Source: DATFVB01 sp963714035 (GTDB lineage Bacteria; Acidobacteriota; Thermoanaerobaculia; UBA5066; DATFVB01). From it: DNA of 64,000 nucleotides. Positions within the stretch are counted from its first letter, which is position 1; each line of letters begins with the position of its first letter. Under the pieces are notes generated by a model that was given only the letters and a program-made list of their open reading frames with translations, was not told where the DNA came from and did no database searches. The stretch covers positions 2,666,001 to 2,730,000 of the forward strand of contig OY970224.1 in the NCBI GenBank assembly GCA_963714035.1, in the 5' to 3' direction. The translations under genes were made by a program, and so were the position numbers. Shown one piece after another: positions 43,888-52,650 of the stretch.

Positions 43888-44490
43888 ATGATCGCCGTCG
43901 TGGGCCGTCCGGGAGATCCCGAAGCGCCGGAGCCACCGGCTGCCGCGGGACGATCGTCGGCGGAAGAATCGTGGCGACGATGGTTCGCGGACATCGCTGC
44001 CGGCCGCGCCGCCGCTCTCGAACTTCTTTATGATGCCTTTGCCGGCCCGGTATTCGGCCTCGCGCTCTGGCGCACGGGATCGGTCGAGGACGCGGGAGAC
44101 GTCGTCCAGGAGGTCTTCGTCCGTCTCGCCGAGCGGCGCCTCGATCTCGGACGGGTGCGGAACCCGAAAGCATGGCTGCTCACGGTCGCGCACAGGATCG
44201 CCGTCGACGTGACCCGCCGTCGTCGCCGGAGAGGGGAACAGCCGATCGACGAGCTTCCCCTTCTTCGTGCCCGCGAGATCGATTTCGGGCGGGCCGCCGA
44301 TGCGTCGCGGGCATCACGCGCTCTCGCAGGCCTTCCTCCGGCGCAGAGAGATGCAATCTATTTGCGAATTTTCACGGACTGTACGTTTCAGACGATCGGC
44401 GAGATCACGAGAGTCCCGACGTTCACGGCAGCGAGCCGGTATCGGCTCGGAATGGCGCGGCTGCGGAGGCTCCTGGGAGAAGAACGATGA
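43888..44490 (+). CDS. ECF-type RNA polymerase sigma factor
   Basis: 200 residues. Region 2 is clear: LELLYDAFAGPVFGLALWRT, DVVQEVFVRLAE, and NPKAWLLTVAHRIAVDVTRR. Region 4 (LAGLPPAQRDAIYLRIF) has a helix-turn-helix whose second helix, TRVPTFTAASRYRLGMARLR, departs from the usual VPLGTVKSR pattern, so promoter choice may be unusual. ATG 43888 is preferred; the frame is open upstream to 43819 but that would overlap the divergent gene. It is followed by two membrane-anchored proteins with 4-base overlaps. Confidence 0.9.
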   Translation: MIAVVGRPGDPEAPEPPAAAGRSSAEESWRRWFADIAAGRAAALELLYDAFAGPVFGLALWRTGSVEDAGDVVQEVFVRLAERRLDLGRVRNPKAWLLTVAHRIAVDVTRRRRRRGEQPIDELPLLRAREIDFGRAADASRASRALAGLPPAQRDAIYLRIFTDCTFQTIGEITRVPTFTAASRYRLGMARLRRLLGEER

Positions 44491-44891
44491 ACGACGAAAG
44501 CGAGATTCTCGAGGGTTTCGTTCCGTTTCCACCACCGGCCGGTCTCCGGGACCGGATCCTCACCGCCGCCGCAACGGCTCTCGGATCCGAGCCGCGGGGC
44601 CGATGGACACAAGTCTGGCAAAGCGCGGTCTTCCGGTTGTCGTGGGCCGCAGCCCTGCTTCTCCTCGCGCTGGCGCACGCGCTCCTCCCGGCAGTGCGCC
44701 GAGGCGGTTCCACTCCCGTGGTCGCGTCGAAGGTCGTTCCGCGGAACCCGGAGATCGGATCCGCCGTCGCTCTTCCGAGAGTCGACCCTGACGCTGAGGC
44801 CTGGACGGTACTCGACGAAAAGGAGCTACTCGACCGGTTCGAGCAGCCGGAGCACCCACCCACGAAGTCATCTTCGAAGGAGAAATCGTGA
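44487..44891 (+). CDS. Single-pass membrane protein, probable anti-sigma factor
   Basis: 134 residues: a short cytoplasmic N-terminus with GFVPFPPPAGLRDRILTAA, one transmembrane helix (about 50-70, WAAALLLLALAHALLPAV) and a polar extracytoplasmic tail. Topology, size and a 4-base overlap with the ECF sigma gene fit an anti-sigma factor, but no zinc-binding HxxxCxxC anti-sigma motif is present, so the call is inferential. Confidence 0.65.
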   Translation: MNDESEILEGFVPFPPPAGLRDRILTAAATALGSEPRGRWTQVWQSAVFRLSWAAALLLLALAHALLPAVRRGGSTPVVASKVVPRNPEIGSAVALPRVDPDAEAWTVLDEKELLDRFEQPEHPPTKSSSKEKS

Positions 44892-45979
44892 TGGACACCC
44901 GCGAACGTTCCTCCGCTCGAAAGGTCGCCGCGGCATCCGCGAGCGTACTGGTGCTCGGCGCGCTCCTCTTCCTTCGGATCGTCGAAGCGCGGGCGGCGGC
45001 CGTCAGGGGCGCCGTCGTCCCGGCGCCCCTTCCGATCCGCGTCGAGACACTCTCGTTCCCGTGCTGGGGATGTCCGGACAGCGCTTCGTGGCCCACGGAG
45101 TTCCGGACGAACTTGGACATGCTTGCCCCGCTGGGCAGGGGAATCGAGAACGCGGCCGTCTGGTTCGGCGATTTTGCGAAGCCGAATGGCCCCCGCCATG
45201 GCGAAGCGGACGCGGCGATGAGCCGAAGAATCGAAGGGAGGTACGGCCTCGGAAAGATCCTTCCACCGGATGATCCCCTTCTGCGGGAGGCGGAGCCGTG
45301 GACCGATCAGGCGACCATGAGTTTCTATCCCGGCGTTTTTCCGATGCGCGGTGCCGACACCCAGCTTCCGAACGCCCTTCTGATGCTGACGCTCGGAAGC
45401 TCCTGGGTCGCGCGAGGAGAGGCGTCGTCCGACCCCGGAAAGGCGATGGCCGACTTCCAGCGCGCGATTCGGCTGGGACGGTTGATGCGGCAGGAAAACA
45501 CCGTTCTCATCGACGACCTCGTGGGCCTCGCCTGCATCCGGCACGGCGCAGAGGGGATCTACGATCTCGCGCGAAAGCAGGGGGACATGCCGCGCGCCCT
45601 CGTCGCGTCGCTCGTCCTGGGCGAGCACAGCGCGCAGCGCCTCCGGACCGCGGAAGAGGTGACCCGGCTCGACGTGATGCGATACGTTTCGGGCCCCGAT
45701 TCGGCGCACGTCTCCCTCGCGATGCCTGACCAGAAGCTCGACGAAGTCGTCGAAGTCGCAAAAAAGTCTCCGGACCGCCGATTCCGGTTCGCGGCGGCGA
45801 TTTCGCTGAACGTTATCCGGTTCCTCGGCACCCTCGCGCAGCAGGAACGGGCCGAGGCGGTCCTCGACGAGCTGGCGAAGAGCGGCGATGCGCTGCTCGC
45901 GGAGACCTCCGTCTGGGCGCGCGACACGCGGCCGTCGGCCGATCGGTTCGAGGAGATCTTCGCAGCAAAGACGCACTGA
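44888..45979 (+). CDS. Membrane-anchored protein of unknown function in the ECF operon
   Basis: 363 residues, not recognised. An N-terminal transmembrane or signal segment (about 14-34) is followed by FPCWGCPDSASWP, with a C-W-G-C motif, then a mostly helical body with repeat-like helices (LMLTLGSSWVARGEA, MADFQRAIRLGRLMRQEN) resembling tetratricopeptide-type folding. The third gene of a tight operon (4-base overlap), it is likely a partner or target of the sigma/anti-sigma pair. GTG 44888 or ATG 44891 starts it. The CxxC could be redox or metal-binding. Confidence 0.75.
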   Translation: MMDTRERSSARKVAAASASVLVLGALLFLRIVEARAAAVRGAVVPAPLPIRVETLSFPCWGCPDSASWPTEFRTNLDMLAPLGRGIENAAVWFGDFAKPNGPRHGEADAAMSRRIEGRYGLGKILPPDDPLLREAEPWTDQATMSFYPGVFPMRGADTQLPNALLMLTLGSSWVARGEASSDPGKAMADFQRAIRLGRLMRQENTVLIDDLVGLACIRHGAEGIYDLARKQGDMPRALVASLVLGEHSAQRLRTAEEVTRLDVMRYVSGPDSAHVSLAMPDQKLDEVVEVAKKSPDRRFRFAAAISLNVIRFLGTLAQQERAEAVLDELAKSGDALLAETSVWARDTRPSADRFEEIFAAKTH

Positions 45980-46033
45980 ACGAACCGGGTGCCCCGGAGG
46001 CGCTGCGGAATCAGTTGAGGAAACCCGTGAAGC

Positions 46034-46147
46034 GCGGTGAGACGCAAGCCCGGCGGGATGCGGGTCGGCTGCGAGATCCCGAGGCGTACCGGCGGCGTAC
46101 GTCGCAGGGTCTCGCGGGCGGCACGCGCCCGTCCGGCTCGATGTATC
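46034..46147 (+). repeat. Short interspersed repeat sharing ends with 38461-38710
   Basis: 114 bp. The left end (AAGCCCGGCGGGATGCGGG, 46046-46064) and right end (CACGCGCCCGTCCGGCTCG, 46122-46140) are nearly identical to those of the 250-bp element, but the interior is different. Here it is a palindrome CGAGATCCC/AGGGTCTCG around GTACCGGCGGCGTAC. It sits between the ECF operon and ychF. Confidence 0.7.
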
Positions 46148-46181
46148 ACCGCGCGGGCAAAAAAGGTATCGTCTCGCCCTC

Positions 46182-47285
46182 ATGCTGCGCGCCGGTATCG
46201 TGGGACTGCCCAACGTCGGGAAATCGACGCTCTTCAACGCGCTGACGAAGACGCGCAAGGCCGAGGCGGCGAACTATCCGTTCTGCACCATCGACCCGAA
46301 CGTCGGGGTCGTGACGGTGCCGGACGAGCGTCTCGCGCCGCTCGCGAAGATCGTCAAGACGGAGGTGCTGATCCCGGCGACGGTCGAGTTCGTCGACATC
46401 GCGGGGCTCGTCGCGGGCGCGTCGAAAGGGGAGGGCCTCGGCAACAAGTTCCTCTCGCACATCCGCGAGGTCGACGCGATCGTCGAGGTCGTCCGGTGCT
46501 TCGAGGACAAGGACATCATCCACGTCTCGGGGAAGATCGATCCGGTCGCCGACATCGACACGATCACGACCGAGCTCGTTCTCGCCGATCTCGAGACGGT
46601 CGGCAGGACGCTCGACAAGGCGGAACGGCTCGCGAAGGGGAGCAACAAGGAGGCGAAGGCGGAGGCGGATCTCGCGCGACGCATGCAGGCCCATCTCGAC
46701 GCGGGACGTCCGGCGATCGAATTCGAGCTCACGGAAGAGGAGAAGGGGATCGCGCGCGGGTGGTTTCTCCTGTCGATGAAACCGACGCTCTTCGCCTGCA
46801 ACGTCGCCGAATCGGACCTCACCAACGCCGAGAAGCTCCCCGCCGTCAACGCCGTGATGGGATTCGCCGAGAAGCACGCCGGGAGCGAGGCGATCGTGAT
46901 CTCCGCGCAGATCGAGGCGGAGCTCGCGGAGCTCTCCGACGCGGAGGCCGCCGAATACCTGAAGTCCCTCGGCGTGATCGGGTCCGGCGTCGGCCGCCTG
47001 ATCCGCGGGACCTACCACCTGCTCGGCCTGCGCACGTACCTGACCGCCGGCGAGAAGGAAGTCCGGGCATGGACGATCCATCAGGGCGATACCGCCCCGA
47101 AGGCGGCCGGCGTCATCCACTCCGATTTCGAGCGCGGCTTCATCCGCGCCGAGACGATCGGCTACGAGGACCTCGTCGCGGCCGGCTCGATGGCGGCAGC
47201 ACGCGAAAAGGGGTTGGTGCGCCAGGAGGGCAGGGAGTATGTCGTGAAGGACGGCGACGTGATGCTCTTCAAGTTCAACGTGTGA
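46182..47285 (+). CDS. ychF: Redox-regulated ATPase YchF (Obg-related)
   Basis: 367 residues. P-loop NTPase with G1 GLPNVGKS, G3 DIAGLVAGASKGEGLGNKF, and the altered G4 NVAESD (N-x-x-E in place of NKxD), which makes the YchF/Ola1 group prefer ATP. A coiled coil and C-terminal TGS domain follow (LRTYLTAGEKEVRAWTI, FERGFIRAETIGYEDL). It binds ribosomes and influences translation and stress response in other bacteria. The last 11 bases overlap the convergent regulator gene. Confidence 0.96.
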   Translation: MLRAGIVGLPNVGKSTLFNALTKTRKAEAANYPFCTIDPNVGVVTVPDERLAPLAKIVKTEVLIPATVEFVDIAGLVAGASKGEGLGNKFLSHIREVDAIVEVVRCFEDKDIIHVSGKIDPVADIDTITTELVLADLETVGRTLDKAERLAKGSNKEAKAEADLARRMQAHLDAGRPAIEFELTEEEKGIARGWFLLSMKPTLFACNVAESDLTNAEKLPAVNAVMGFAEKHAGSEAIVISAQIEAELAELSDAEAAEYLKSLGVIGSGVGRLIRGTYHLLGLRTYLTAGEKEVRAWTIHQGDTAPKAAGVIHSDFERGFIRAETIGYEDLVAAGSMAAAREKGLVRQEGREYVVKDGDVMLFKFNV

Positions 47286-50103
47286 AATCCGAGGATCGGG
47301 CGAGGAGATTTCGCGCCTCGGTCTCGACGCGTCCGATGCCGTCGGCCCGAGCCTCTTCGGCGAGCGTCCGGAGCCTCCTCAGCCCTCCCCGGGTTTTTCC
47401 CGACCGAAGTTCGATTTCCGCGCGCGCCTGCCTCGACTCGAGAACGAACAGGAGCCAGCCCGACTTTCGGGCGCGGTCCTCGAATTCCGCGAGGAGCGCC
47501 GTCGCCCGCGCGAGGTTCGACGCTTCCGTTTCCACCCGTACCGCCTCTCGAAGCACCGGCAGATTGGCCCCATTCTGGCGGTTGTCTTTGAGCAGGGCGC
47601 GTGCCGCATCGCTCTCGGATCGCGCGCGGTCGATCCTTCCGAGCCCGAGCTCCGCGCGCGACTCGTGGGCAAGGGAGATCGCGCGGTTGGCGGACTGCCG
47701 GAGAGCCGCAAACGTCCGCGCGGCGTCGACCGCCATGCCTTCCGCCTCCGCGTAGCGGCCTTCGTCGTTGCGCAGCTCCGCGAACAGCATCTCCGTTTCC
47801 GCGACTGCCTCCCTGTCTCCGAGCCGGCGCCGCTCAGCGAGAGCGTTCTGGTACGAGGCTTCGGCTTTCGCGGTGTTCCCGGCCGCGGCGAACACGTTTC
47901 CGAGGTCGTTGGCGTGGATCGCTTTCCCTGCCGGATCGCCGAGCTTCGTCGACAGTGCGAGCGCGTCCTCGTAGTTCCGGCGGGCCTCGACGAGACGACC
48001 CTCCGCGAGGAACGTGTCGGCCTCCGAACCGAGGCTGAATGAGAGCGCTCCCTCGTCGCCGATTTTTCGACAGATCCCTGCCGCGTCTTCCTGGCGGGCG
48101 AGCGCGCGGGCGAACTGTCCCTGGTCCGCAAGAACGTTGCCGGTGGCGTTGAGACCCCAGACGATCCCCTCCGCGTCGTCGATCTCGCGGTCGATCGCGA
48201 GGGCCTCCTCCGCTTCCCGCAGCGCCGAGTCGACGTCTCCCCGGAACCAGTCCTGATCCGCGAGATCGCTCAGGATGTGCGCTTCGCCCTTCCGGTTCCC
48301 GATCCGGGCGAACGTCGCCTGGGCCTGGCGAAGCGTGTTGCGGTAGTCGTCCTCGTTTCCCGCGCCGCTCGCGGTGTTGGCGATTCCGATCAGCGCCTCG
48401 GCCTCCCCGTTGCTGTCGCCGGCGCTCCGAAAGAGCCCGGCGGCCGTCTCGTAGGTTCGGCGCGCTCGGGCGTTGTCGCCGAGGCTCCAGGACGCGGACG
48501 CCTCCCGGAGCCGGGCCTCGGCGACGAGAAGCGCGGAGCCGGTCCGAAGGGCCCTCTCTGCCGCTCGCTCGGCAGCCGTGAGCTCGTCCCGCCAGCTCGA
48601 GACCGCCGCCAGCGCGTCCGCCCGCGCGAGGTCGATCCGCGGGTCGTCGCCGATCGGGGAGCGAAGCGCGCCGATCGCGGACAGGGTCGAGAGCGCTTCC
48701 CGGGCCTGTCCTCCCTCGGTCTGTGCCCGGGCGAACCTGAGGCCGGCCTCCGGGTCGTCCGGATGGGAGTGAAAGATCGCGCCGTCGAGACCGACGGCTC
48801 GCGGCCAGTTCTTCCGGGTCTCCGCCAGGCGCCCCTCGGCCTCGTCGCGGACCGCGCGGGGCGAGTCGGCGGCGAGGCGGAAGAAAGTCCCCGCTTCGGC
48901 GCTCGCCCGCGCGTCGAATCCGAGCGCGGACCAGGACTCCGAGAGCGCCCCGTGCGCCGGCCCGAAGTCCGGCTCGGCGCGGATCGAGGCCTCGAGGAGC
49001 GGCTGGGCAGCGAGCGCGTCGAACGCGCGAAGCCTCGCCAGTCCCTCTTCGTAGAAGCGCGCGGCTTCCGGACTCCGGGGAAGGAGCGTCCGTACGGTAC
49101 TCCCCGCCGTCGCCGGAACGGCCGCGAGACCGAACCGGGCGCGAAGGCGGTCTCCTGCCGACGCGACGAGCGTGAAGAGATCGCTTTCCCGGCCCGCCGC
49201 CGTCGCCACCGCGACCGACTCGCCCGTCGCGGCGTTCTGAAGCGTCATGTCGATACGGACTGCCTCCTCCGCCGGCGCGCCGAGCGCGACGTATGACCCG
49301 GAGAGGACGAAGTCCGCCCCGAGAGCGCCACGAAGTTTTCCCAGGGTTTCGCGCGACAGGACTCCCGGCGACGGGGGGAGTCCGGCTCGTCCGAATCGAG
49401 CGACGCTCTCCCCCGGGATCAGCCGCAGACGGTCTCCGTCGGCGAGCTCGGCCGAGATCATTTCCGCCAACGCCGTCGAGAGCCAGCCGGTTTCGGGCCG
49501 CGCGGAGAGGTCCCGGAAAAGGAGCACGGCCACACTCGGGCGGGCGGTAATCGTGGACGACGAGACCGCGCCGTGTGACGAACGCGTCCGCGCCTGCCAC
49601 CCGCGAATCCGCACGGCGGCGAGCGCGAGACCGACGGCGAGAAGCGCGGCGAGACCGATCCACAATGCGCGGAATCGCGCCGGGCTCGGACGTCCTGCGG
49701 GACTCACCTTTGCGTCCGGGAAAGCGGGGGCCGACGGGTCAGGCGCCGCCGGACGCCCTGGGCTTCGCGTCAGCGGCGCAACGAATCGGTACCCTGCCTT
49801 CGGCACCGTCTCGATGTAGCGGGTTCCTCCGTCGGATTCCTCGAGAGCCCGGCGGATCAGCCAGATGTTCTTCGTGAGGTTTCCTTCTTCCACGGCGGTG
49901 TCCGGCCAGAGCGCGGTCATGAGCTCCCCCTTCGTCACGATGTGGCCGGCGTTCTCGACGAGAAAGAGGAGCGTTTCGAAGACCTTTGGCGGAAGGACGA
50001 CGGGAACGTCGTTCTTTCGGAGCCGGCGTTCGCGCCCTTCGAGACGGAAGGGGCCGAATTCGTAGAGATCGTCGAAGAAACGGGGCTTTTCCGGGTCGCT
50101 CAT
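47275..50103 (-). CDS. CadC-type winged-helix transmembrane regulator with TPR sensor region
   Basis: 942 residues. The N-terminal OmpR/CadC-like DNA-binding domain (about 14-112) has LRKNDVPVVLPPKVFETLLF and YIETVPKAGYRFVAPL. One transmembrane helix is at about 146-168 (LWIGLAALLAVGLALAAV). Next comes a FlgO-like alpha/beta domain (SVAVLLFRDLSARPETGWLS) at about 190-330, then some 600 residues of tetratricopeptide repeats, several typical (ANDLGNVFAAAGNTAKAEAS). It is probably a membrane-bound transcription regulator whose periplasmic TPR part senses protein partners. The target genes are unknown; the divergent zinc-ribbon and secreted-protein genes are candidates. Confidence 0.88.
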   Translation of the reverse strand: MSDPEKPRFFDDLYEFGPFRLEGRERRLRKNDVPVVLPPKVFETLLFLVENAGHIVTKGELMTALWPDTAVEEGNLTKNIWLIRRALEESDGGTRYIETVPKAGYRFVAPLTRSPGRPAAPDPSAPAFPDAKVSPAGRPSPARFRALWIGLAALLAVGLALAAVRIRGWQARTRSSHGAVSSSTITARPSVAVLLFRDLSARPETGWLSTALAEMISAELADGDRLRLIPGESVARFGRAGLPPSPGVLSRETLGKLRGALGADFVLSGSYVALGAPAEEAVRIDMTLQNAATGESVAVATAAGRESDLFTLVASAGDRLRARFGLAAVPATAGSTVRTLLPRSPEAARFYEEGLARLRAFDALAAQPLLEASIRAEPDFGPAHGALSESWSALGFDARASAEAGTFFRLAADSPRAVRDEAEGRLAETRKNWPRAVGLDGAIFHSHPDDPEAGLRFARAQTEGGQAREALSTLSAIGALRSPIGDDPRIDLARADALAAVSSWRDELTAAERAAERALRTGSALLVAEARLREASASWSLGDNARARRTYETAAGLFRSAGDSNGEAEALIGIANTASGAGNEDDYRNTLRQAQATFARIGNRKGEAHILSDLADQDWFRGDVDSALREAEEALAIDREIDDAEGIVWGLNATGNVLADQGQFARALARQEDAAGICRKIGDEGALSFSLGSEADTFLAEGRLVEARRNYEDALALSTKLGDPAGKAIHANDLGNVFAAAGNTAKAEASYQNALAERRRLGDREAVAETEMLFAELRNDEGRYAEAEGMAVDAARTFAALRQSANRAISLAHESRAELGLGRIDRARSESDAARALLKDNRQNGANLPVLREAVRVETEASNLARATALLAEFEDRARKSGWLLFVLESRQARAEIELRSGKTRGGLRRLRTLAEEARADGIGRVETEARNLLARSSDFTR

Positions 50104-50182
50104 TTTCGCGGTTGGAAAAAATCCATCCAGAACCCAGAGAAACGGCCAAGACGGATTATTTCACGAGCGCCACCCTGACCGC

Positions 50183-50437
50183 GTGACGATCGCGGACCCA
50201 TGCCCGTCCTGCGGCTCTCCGCTGCTCGGCAACGAGACGTTCTGCTCGAACTGCGGAACGAGGGTCCTCGTCGGCGACGGGGGACATCGCGTCCTGGCGA
50301 AGGAAGCGCCGAGCGTTCTGGGATTCCTTCGCGCCGGTCTCCGGCTGTTCCGCGATCGAGAGAAATCGGGCTCGCAAACCGGCCGGCCTCGTGAGCATCA
50401 CGGACCGGATCGGACGGGACAAGGAGGTAACTCGTGA
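50183..50437 (+). CDS. Small zinc-ribbon protein
   Basis: 84 residues. Residues about 6-27 are a four-cysteine zinc ribbon (CPSCG, then CSNCG, 8 residues apart). The rest is basic and without known fold, and its C-terminal codons cover the ribosome-binding site of the next gene, which it overlaps by 4 bases. GTG 50183 lacks a clear Shine-Dalgarno sequence. The ribbon makes a real gene likely; a role is not evident. Confidence 0.55.
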   Translation: MTIADPCPSCGSPLLGNETFCSNCGTRVLVGDGGHRVLAKEAPSVLGFLRAGLRLFRDREKSGSQTGRPREHHGPDRTGQGGNS

Positions 50438-52464
50438 CCATCGGAAACCGATCCCGGGCATTTCTCGTTTTCGGTATCTTTCTGGCCGCCGCGTCCGCCG
50501 AAGCCGCTTTTCCGTCGACCGAGGTCTTCCTGCCCGCTGTCGGTCGGATCGCCGGGAAGGGGGGCGCCGAGTTCTACACGACCGTGTGGGCGACGAACCT
50601 GACGGCAGCGCCGCAGACGCTGACGTTCCAGTTCTTGAAACAGGGGCAGGCCAACCCGAGCCCGGCGAAGTTCACCGACAGCCTCGCCGCCGGGGAAACG
50701 AAGGTGTACGAGAACGTCGTCGAATCGAAGCTCGGCCTGGCCGACGCCCTCGGCGGCGCCCGCGTGATCTCCTCGGGCGAGATCTTTGTCGCCGAGCGGA
50801 TCTACAACCAGGAGCCGGGCGACGATCTCGGGAACACCGAGGGGCTGTTCTTCGCCGGCGTGCCGAAAGCCTTCTCGATCTCGCCGGGCCAGTCGGCCTC
50901 GATCCAGGGGATCAACCAGGGCGGCTCGGAGAACTTCCGGTACAACTTCGCGATGCTCGAAACCGGCGGCGGCTCGCCGACCGTCAGCGTCCAGCTCTTC
51001 GACGGCAGCGGGACGCTCCTCGGTCAGAAAGCCTACGCCCTGCAACCGTACGAGCAGATCCAGCCGAACGTGGTGGATCTCGATGCGAGCGTCGCGACGA
51101 CGAACGCCCGGATCACGGCGACCGTGACGGGGGGAACCGGATCGGTGCTCATCGCCGGCGCGCAGCTGGCCAACGAATCGCAGGACTCCTCCGGATTCGA
51201 GATGAGCTTCCGGGACGACCTGCTCGGAAACGGCGGGGCCGGCGCGGGGGTGACGAGCCTGAACGACCTGACGGGCGCTTTGAAGCTCACGCCCGGAACG
51301 GGAATCTCGATCACGCCGTCGGGAACCGCGATCTCGATCGCCTACACGGGAGGGGGCGGGAGTGGAATCACCTCCGTCACGCACGACGCCAGCCTGACGG
51401 GTGCCGGGACAGGGGCTTCGCCGCTGGCGATCGCCAACGGTCAGCTCGTGCGGTCCGTGAACGGTCTTCACGACGCCGTGACGCTCACCGCCGGCTCGAA
51501 CGTGACGATCACGCCATCCGGCTCGTCGCTCACGATCGCGAGCACGGGAGGAGGGGGAGGGCTCACACTTCCGTTCACCGGGAGCACGTCAGACCCTTCC
51601 CACGCGATGCAGATCACGAATCAGAACACGTCGGGAGTTTCGATCGAAGGCATCCTCGGAAATCCCAGCGTCTTCAGCAGCGAGCCCGCGGCTGTCCTGG
51701 GCAACTCCTCGACGAAATGGGGGGTCGTGGGGCAGAGTGATGACTTCGGCGGAGTACTTGGCGAAAGCGTAAACGGTGTCGGCGTTTTTGGAGAGACCGG
51801 AACGACCACCGCCGTCGCCGGACAGTCCACAACGGGCATTGGCGTTCTGGCCCTTTCCGGCGGAACCGGACTCGCCAGCCCTGCCCTGCGCGCCCTCAGC
51901 AACGGCAGCGGGATTGCCGTCTACGCGACCAACAACGGCACCGACTCGACGGTCGTTCTCGGCAACGAGAATTCCGGCGGCGACTTCATCAAGGCCTTCG
52001 GCGGCGGAGCGGGCACTCCTCAGTTCGAGGTCAAGGCCACGGGTGCCGTCACGGCGCTCTCCTTCAACGGCAACAGCAACGACTTCGCCGACCGTCTTCC
52101 GTCGGAGCAAGGCCTCGGGCCGGGAGACGTGGTCGCGATCGGTCCCGACGGAAGGCTTCGCCGCACCACTCGTGCGAACGAGACCGACGTTGCCGGCGTC
52201 TATTCGACGCAGCCCGCGATGGTGGCCGGTCTCGAGAAGCCTGGCACGTCTCAGGTTCCGCTTGCGGTCGCGGGCGTGATCCCGGTCCGGGCGACGGCGG
52301 AGAACGGCCCGATCCATCCGGGGGATCTCCTGGTTTCCTCGTCGGCGCCCGGAATCGCGATGAGAGCCGCCGAAATCCCGACGCCCGGAACCGTGATCGG
52401 GAAAGCGATGCAGACGCTCGAATCCGGCCGCGGCGAGATCGACATGCTCGTCATGCTCCGGTGA
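50434..52464 (+). CDS. Large secreted protein with repetitive beta-structured region and tail-fibre-like C-terminus
   Basis: 676 residues; the signal peptide ends near AASAEA. Residues 25-260 form a beta domain (EFYTTVWATNLTAAPQTLTF). Glycine/threonine-rich repeats follow (ITSVTHDASLTGAGTG, TAGSNVTITPSGSSLTIAS) that resemble phage tail-fibre and trimeric-surface-protein repeats. GVVGQSDDFGGVLGES-type repeats come next, and the end is a compact C-terminal domain (GPIHPGDLLVSSSAPGIAMRA, GTVIGKAMQTLESGRGEI). It is likely an extracellular fibre or adhesin. GTG 50434 has an excellent AAGGAGGTAACTC site. No export machinery is encoded next to it. Confidence 0.8.
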   Translation: MTIGNRSRAFLVFGIFLAAASAEAAFPSTEVFLPAVGRIAGKGGAEFYTTVWATNLTAAPQTLTFQFLKQGQANPSPAKFTDSLAAGETKVYENVVESKLGLADALGGARVISSGEIFVAERIYNQEPGDDLGNTEGLFFAGVPKAFSISPGQSASIQGINQGGSENFRYNFAMLETGGGSPTVSVQLFDGSGTLLGQKAYALQPYEQIQPNVVDLDASVATTNARITATVTGGTGSVLIAGAQLANESQDSSGFEMSFRDDLLGNGGAGAGVTSLNDLTGALKLTPGTGISITPSGTAISIAYTGGGGSGITSVTHDASLTGAGTGASPLAIANGQLVRSVNGLHDAVTLTAGSNVTITPSGSSLTIASTGGGGGLTLPFTGSTSDPSHAMQITNQNTSGVSIEGILGNPSVFSSEPAAVLGNSSTKWGVVGQSDDFGGVLGESVNGVGVFGETGTTTAVAGQSTTGIGVLALSGGTGLASPALRALSNGSGIAVYATNNGTDSTVVLGNENSGGDFIKAFGGGAGTPQFEVKATGAVTALSFNGNSNDFADRLPSEQGLGPGDVVAIGPDGRLRRTTRANETDVAGVYSTQPAMVAGLEKPGTSQVPLAVAGVIPVRATAENGPIHPGDLLVSSSAPGIAMRAAEIPTPGTVIGKAMQTLESGRGEIDMLVMLR

Positions 52465-52650
52465 GAGGGGCGGGAGGCGCTGCCCGCGTCGTTTCACCTG
52501 GCACTGTTGGGCGTCGGGACGGGCACATGGATTCGCTTCGCAACCCGGCCGGTTTCATAGCGTCCTCGAATTCGGAGAGAAATGTGCTCAGGAGAAACGG
52601 GAAACCTGAAGAACAGCTACGGGTGTCTGCGGCGCGATTCTCGTCGTCGT

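Noticed and set aside
40287..44033. A 1248-codon plus-strand open frame
   Set aside because: It crosses several real minus-strand genes (M28 peptidase, GNAT, SRPBCC), is very arginine-rich and has no recognisable domain, so it is a shadow.
50434..52464. Prophage tail gene
   Set aside because: The protein has a signal peptide and its neighbours are regulatory and transport genes; no other phage gene is present.
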